Below are positions 23,218 to 25,802 of a DNA stretch of 25,802 nucleotides, in pieces (positions within the stretch are counted from its first letter, which is position 1; each line of letters begins with the position of its first letter). The translations under genes and the position numbers were made by a program. The notes beneath the pieces are model-generated. The model was not told the DNA's origin. It searched no databases and was given only the letters and a program-made list of their open reading frames with translations. Origin of the DNA: JAYFNU01 sp964458545 (GTDB lineage Bacteria; Bacillota; Clostridia; Oscillospirales; Ruminococcaceae); the NCBI GenBank assembly GCA_964458545.1, contig CAYWJF010000023.1, positions 1 to 25,802 of the forward strand, in the 5' to 3' direction.

Positions 23218-23249
23218 AAAAGCAAAAGATAGTATTACCTTTTGCTTTT
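23218..23249 (+). other. Rolling-circle origin stem-loop with nonanucleotide TAGTATTAC
   Basis: Perfect 11-base arms AAAAGCAAAAG (23218-23228) and CTTTTGCTTTT (23239-23249) hold a 10-base loop ATAGTATTAC. TAGTATTAC (23230-23238) is the nonanucleotide of circovirus-type origins, and by that analogy Rep would nick between 23236 and 23237 (TAGTATT/AC). The stem-loop ends 50 bases before the start of the Rep gene. The sequence match and stem are directly seen; origin activity is inferred from the CRESS family. Confidence 0.88.
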
Positions 23250-23299
23250 AGTGAGTACCTGCGTACTGTTGATAGATTTCTAAGAAAGGTGGTGATAAA

Positions 23300-24259
23300 A
23301 TGCCAAAAAAAGAATCTCATAGAAAATTTCAATTAACAATTAACAATCCCATTGAACATGGTTTCACGCATGAGAAAATAAAAGAAATTCTCAAGTCTAA
23401 GAATGTCAAGTATTTTTGTTTATGTGATGAAACTGGAGAACAGGGAACATTTCATACTCATGTATTTGTTGCTTTTGAAAACAGCATGATGTTTGATACT
23501 ATTAAAAAATTGTTTCCCGAAGCTCACATAGAAAAAGCGAATGGAACTAGCGAAGAAAATCTGAATTACATTCGAAAAGAAGGTAAATGGCACGATAGCG
23601 AAAAGAAGGAAACTAACCATATTGAAAGCTTTGAAGAATACGGTGAGCTTCCTCTAGATACAAAAGCTTTAAAAAATAAGTCCTTAAGTGCTGAGGTAGT
23701 GAAAATGATAAAAGAAGGTTTTACTACCAAAGAGATAATAGAAGCGCATCCTACCTGTTTTTCAAAAATTAATCAGATTGCCCAATGCCGTCAGCTATTT
23801 GTAGATGATAAATATAGCAAAGAATGGCGAAATTTATATGTTGAGTATATCTACGGGGAAACAGGTGTTGGAAAGACAAGAACTACGCTAGATAAATATG
23901 GAAGTTATAACTTTTATAGGGTAACAGATTATAACCATCCATTTGATGGTTACAACAGTGAAGGTGTATTAATACTTGACGAGTTTAGAAGTTCGATACC
24001 ATTTGGAGAAATGCTAAACTTATTAGACGGTTACCGCCTTCAACTTCCATGTAGATATACTAATCGTTGGGCTTGCTTTTCTACTGTTGTTATTATTAGT
24101 AATATACCTCTTGAAAAACAGTATACAAATATTCAATGCGAGCAACCAGCTTCTTGGAGAGCGTTTCTGCGAAGAATACATAACGTATCTCGATATGAAC
24201 AAAATCCGTTTACAGGTGAAACCGAAATAATCACGGAAGAGCAAAATCATAATTCTTAG
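23300..24259 (+). CDS. rep: CRESS-type replication initiator Rep (HUH endonuclease + SF3 helicase)
   Basis: Starts rolling-circle replication by nicking the origin just upstream. 319 residues. HUH part: motif I FQLTINNP (10-17), motif II HTHVFVAF (metal-binding His52 and His54), motif III YIRK with the catalytic Tyr90 and Lys93. A linker follows, then a superfamily 3 helicase: Walker A GETGVGKT (186-193), Walker B GVLILDEF (222-229), motif C VVIISN (263-268). This two-domain order is that of circovirus, geminivirus and related plasmid Reps, not of the usual Firmicutes rolling-circle plasmid Reps, which lack the SF3 helicase. Start ATG 23300 follows AAAGGTGGTG. AT-rich codon use differs from the host genes on the left. 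An excisionase-like frame follows after 14 bases. Confidence 0.93.
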   Translation: MPKKESHRKFQLTINNPIEHGFTHEKIKEILKSKNVKYFCLCDETGEQGTFHTHVFVAFENSMMFDTIKKLFPEAHIEKANGTSEENLNYIRKEGKWHDSEKKETNHIESFEEYGELPLDTKALKNKSLSAEVVKMIKEGFTTKEIIEAHPTCFSKINQIAQCRQLFVDDKYSKEWRNLYVEYIYGETGVGKTRTTLDKYGSYNFYRVTDYNHPFDGYNSEGVLILDEFRSSIPFGEMLNLLDGYRLQLPCRYTNRWACFSTVVIISNIPLEKQYTNIQCEQPASWRAFLRRIHNVSRYEQNPFTGETEIITEEQNHNS

Positions 24260-24273
24260 AAAGGAAATGTAAG

Positions 24274-24458
24274 TTGTTTGATTCTTACCCTGATGTTCAA
24301 CAATTCATCAAGTAAGAAAAGCTTTAAATCTTGGACGAAATTCAATATATAAACTAGTCAATAGGAATGTTATCAATAGTATTAGAGTCGGTAAAAAAAT
24401 ATTAGTCCCTAAAGTTTTTCTAATTGAATATGTAGAATCTAATCGAAATAATTGTTGA
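24274..24458 (+). pseudogene. Excisionase-like HTH gene, apparently frameshifted
   Basis: The TTG at 24274, with AGAAAGGA upstream, opens LFDSYPDVQQFIK and stops at once. The next frame then reads TIHQVRKALNLGRNSIYKL followed by VNRNVINSIRVGKKILVPKV and FLIEYVESNRNNC to the TGA at 24456-24458. The second part is a typical excisionase/HTH_17 winged helix, and LFDSYPDV is the typical beginning of such proteins. Adding one base near 24295-24300 would join them into one reading frame of about 61 residues. So a single-base deletion, an assembly error or programmed frameshifting separates them. It lies between rep and the integrase, where Tn916-type elements keep xis, and would bias recombination to excision. 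Confidence 0.72.
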
Positions 24459-24537
24459 ATGCTGTTTTACCGTCGTATATGCTCTTGTATATATAAACGA
24501 TAGGCAAATACAACGCTGTCATTCAGAAAGGAGTATT

Positions 24538-25686
24538 ATGACAGGAAGCCTGCAAATAAAAAATGGTTACTACTATGCCGTGCTAAATCTTTACGATACA
24601 AACGGCAAACGCAGACAAAAATGGTTGCCCTCTGGTTTACCTGCTAAAGGAAATAAAAAGAAAGCAGAAAGCTTCTTAAACGAACAGATATATCTGTATG
24701 AGAACAATAAGGCAATACCAACAGAAGCTTCTGTAAAAGTAAGCTTTAGCAGTTATGTTAGCCACTGGCTTGAGGTGTCAAAGAAGCGTCTAGATGAAGT
24801 TACTTATCAAGGGTATGAGGTTACGGCAAAAACTCATATAATACCTTACTTTGAAAGTAACAGTGTACTACTGTCTGATTTAAACTATGTTACACTTCAA
24901 GACTACTTCGATTACAAAAGCGAGTTCGGTAGAAAAGACGGAAACGGCGGTCTTTCTGCTAAAACATTGAGACATCACAAAAATGTACTCAGTCAAGCAA
25001 TCAAAGAAGCTATTAGAGAAAACCTGTTAGCTTTCAATCCTTGTGATAAAGTTGTCCTTCCTAAGCTACTGAGAAATGAGTATAGCTTCTATAATGCTGA
25101 ACAGATTACCACAATGTTTGAAGCGCTAAAAGACGAGCCGTTACTGCCACTCATTAAAACGACNNNNNNNNNNCGCAGAAGCGAAGTGCTCGGTTTAAAA
25201 TGGGATAGTGTAGATTTTGAGAGAGGCTTAGTAACCATTAAGCATACTGTATCATTTGGTACAAAAGCCGTTGAAAAGGACAAAACAAAAACAACAAGCA
25301 GTTACAGAAGTTTTCCTCTTATAAACGAAGTAAGGGAAATCTTTATTAAGGAAAAGAAAAAAGCGGATTACTTTCGGAAGCTTTTCGGTAACGAGTATGA
25401 ACAAAACGATTATATTTTCAAACAAGAGAGTGGCTCTCTCTACGCTCCTGAGTTCATAACTCATAAGTTTAACAAGCTACTAAAGAAGTATAATCTACCT
25501 CATATCAGATTTCATGAGCTTCGACATAGCTGTGCAAGCTTCTTGATTGCTAATGGGTTTTCACTAAAGGACATACAAGAGTGGTTGGGTCACTCTGACA
25601 TCAAGTTAACTGCAAATATTTATTCTCACCTTGATATTAGCAGAAAGCTATCAATGGCTGAGTCCTTTAGTAAGCGCTTCGGTTGA
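24538..25686 (+). CDS. int: Tyrosine integrase, Tn916 Int type (contains a 10-N gap)
   Basis: Site-specific recombinase that inserts and excises the element at tRNA-Asn. About 382 residues as assembled. It has an N-terminal arm-binding domain (SLQIKNGYYYAVLNLYDTNGKRR), a SAM-like core-binding domain (about 65-165) and a catalytic domain with Arg214 (RRSEVLGLKW), Lys251, His326 and Arg329 (HELRH), His352 (LGHSDIKLT) and nucleophile Tyr362 (IYSHLD). Start ATG follows AGAAAGGAG. The N run at codons 209-212 falls just before RRSE, where relatives usually have about six residues between the Thr and RR, so the real sequence is probably a little longer and the gene intact. Paired TGTTAGAA repeats follow the stop. 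Confidence 0.92.
   Translation: MTGSLQIKNGYYYAVLNLYDTNGKRRQKWLPSGLPAKGNKKKAESFLNEQIYLYENNKAIPTEASVKVSFSSYVSHWLEVSKKRLDEVTYQGYEVTAKTHIIPYFESNSVLLSDLNYVTLQDYFDYKSEFGRKDGNGGLSAKTLRHHKNVLSQAIKEAIRENLLAFNPCDKVVLPKLLRNEYSFYNAEQITTMFEALKDEPLLPLIKTXXXXRRSEVLGLKWDSVDFERGLVTIKHTVSFGTKAVEKDKTKTTSSYRSFPLINEVREIFIKEKKKADYFRKLFGNEYEQNDYIFKQESGSLYAPEFITHKFNKLLKKYNLPHIRFHELRHSCASFLIANGFSLKDIQEWLGHSDIKLTANIYSHLDISRKLSMAESFSKRFG
25164..25173. other. Ten-N gap inside the integrase gene
   Basis: Unknown bases, probably a scaffold join rather than a measured length. It falls in the segment encoding the residues before the conserved RRSE motif. The frame continues on both sides as assembled. Confidence 0.95.
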
Positions 25687-25699
25687 TTTTACTCAACAG

Positions 25700-25718
25700 T
25701 GTTAGAAAAGTGTTAGAA
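25700..25718 (+). repeat. Right TGTTAGAA repeat pair (candidate integrase arm site)
   Basis: TGTTAGAA at 25700-25707 and 25711-25718, again 11 bases apart, with one difference from the left block. It begins 14 bases after the integrase stop. The remaining 84 bases to the edge hold no gene and no tRNA sequence, so the right attachment site lies beyond the window. Confidence 0.6.
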
Positions 25719-25802
25719 ATGAGCTAAAATACATATCATACGAAAACAGAAATCTTTGATACTTTAGTAAGTAATCGTTCATTCTATTTTTCTGTGATAT
25801 GA

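Larger units (their letters stand above)
23152..23272 (+). repeat. Candidate Rep-binding iterons around the origin
   Basis: GTATTGTTGA (23152-23161), GTACTGTT (23174-23181) and GTACTGTTGA (23263-23272) are near-identical direct repeats flanking the stem-loop. AGTAC-CTGC-GTACT (23254-23267) makes a small dyad over the last copy. CRESS-type origins usually carry short iterons beside the hairpin. The match is suggestive only. Confidence 0.45.
20650..25802. mobile_element. Integrated CRESS-type replicon (Rep + origin + tyrosine integrase), right end missing
   Basis: From the tRNA-Asn remnant to at least the window edge the DNA is AT-richer than the left part and carries a coherent mobile module. 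On the minus strand are an XRE/S24 repressor and DUF3800; on the plus strand are a hairpin origin, Rep, an excisionase-like remnant and integrase. The left boundary is set by the tRNA break at 20694/20695. Paired TGTTAGAA repeats sit 117 bases inside the left end and 14 bases after the integrase. It has no conjugation, capsid or packaging genes within view. Comparable Rep/XRE/integrase elements (pCRESS groups) are known in Bacillota; the small size and gene set fit that class. Two N gaps lie inside it. Confidence 0.85.

Noticed and set aside
25687..25802. Right attachment site of the element
   Set aside because: No copy of the 45-base tRNA-Asn segment occurs in these bases; only the TGTTAGAA pair is present.
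20695..25802. Complete prophage or conjugative element
   Set aside because: No capsid, portal, terminase, relaxase-type mobilisation or type IV secretion genes are visible; the HUH protein is a CRESS-type Rep with an SF3 helicase, not a conjugative relaxase.

Overview
The window reads as a piece of a Clostridia-type (Bacillota) chromosome, probably from a metagenome assembly. Genes are tightly packed with strong AGGAGG-type ribosome sites, promoters are close to the sigma-A consensus, terminators are intrinsic hairpins, and the systems are clostridial (YesM/YesN-type sugar sensing, CUT2 sugar ABC transporter, yybP-ykoY and c-di-GMP-I riboswitches). Two runs of exactly ten N look like scaffold gaps. 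From about 20.7 kb onward the DNA is visibly AT-richer and is a foreign integrated element.

1-9.3 kb, all minus strand: a sugar sensing and uptake locus. A membrane-anchored sugar-binding protein, a YesM/LytS-like histidine kinase and a YesN/AraC-type response regulator overlap or nearly abut, and are followed by a lipoprotein sugar-binding protein. After a terminator come a second, ChvE-like binding lipoprotein, a two-domain ATPase and a permease that runs off the left edge. The natural reading is that the anchored binding protein reports extracellular sugar to the kinase and the regulator drives the ABC operon, as described for XylFII-LytS/YesN in clostridia.

9.4-20.6 kb: an AEC-family transporter; a diguanylate cyclase preceded by its own c-di-GMP-I riboswitch; facing away from it, a yybP-ykoY (manganese) riboswitch ahead of a Ca2+/Mn2+ P-type ATPase; a free-standing reverse transcriptase; a small unknown protein; an ABC exporter half-transporter; a membrane acyltransferase; a zinc-ribbon protein; and an MmcQ/YjbR protein.

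20.65 kb to the right edge: an integrated element whose left end is the 3' part of a tRNA-Asn gene, cut in the anticodon loop (attachment site). It carries a DUF3800 gene, an XRE/S24 repressor with a divergent promoter and operator region, a stem-loop with the loop TAGTATTAC, a Rep protein with HUH endonuclease and SF3 helicase parts like those of CRESS-DNA viruses, a frameshifted excisionase-like gene and a Tn916-type tyrosine integrase. Matching TGTTAGAA repeat pairs lie near the left end and just after the integrase. The Rep plus its circovirus-like origin inside an integrase-driven bacterial element is the most interesting thing here. The right attachment site is not in the window.
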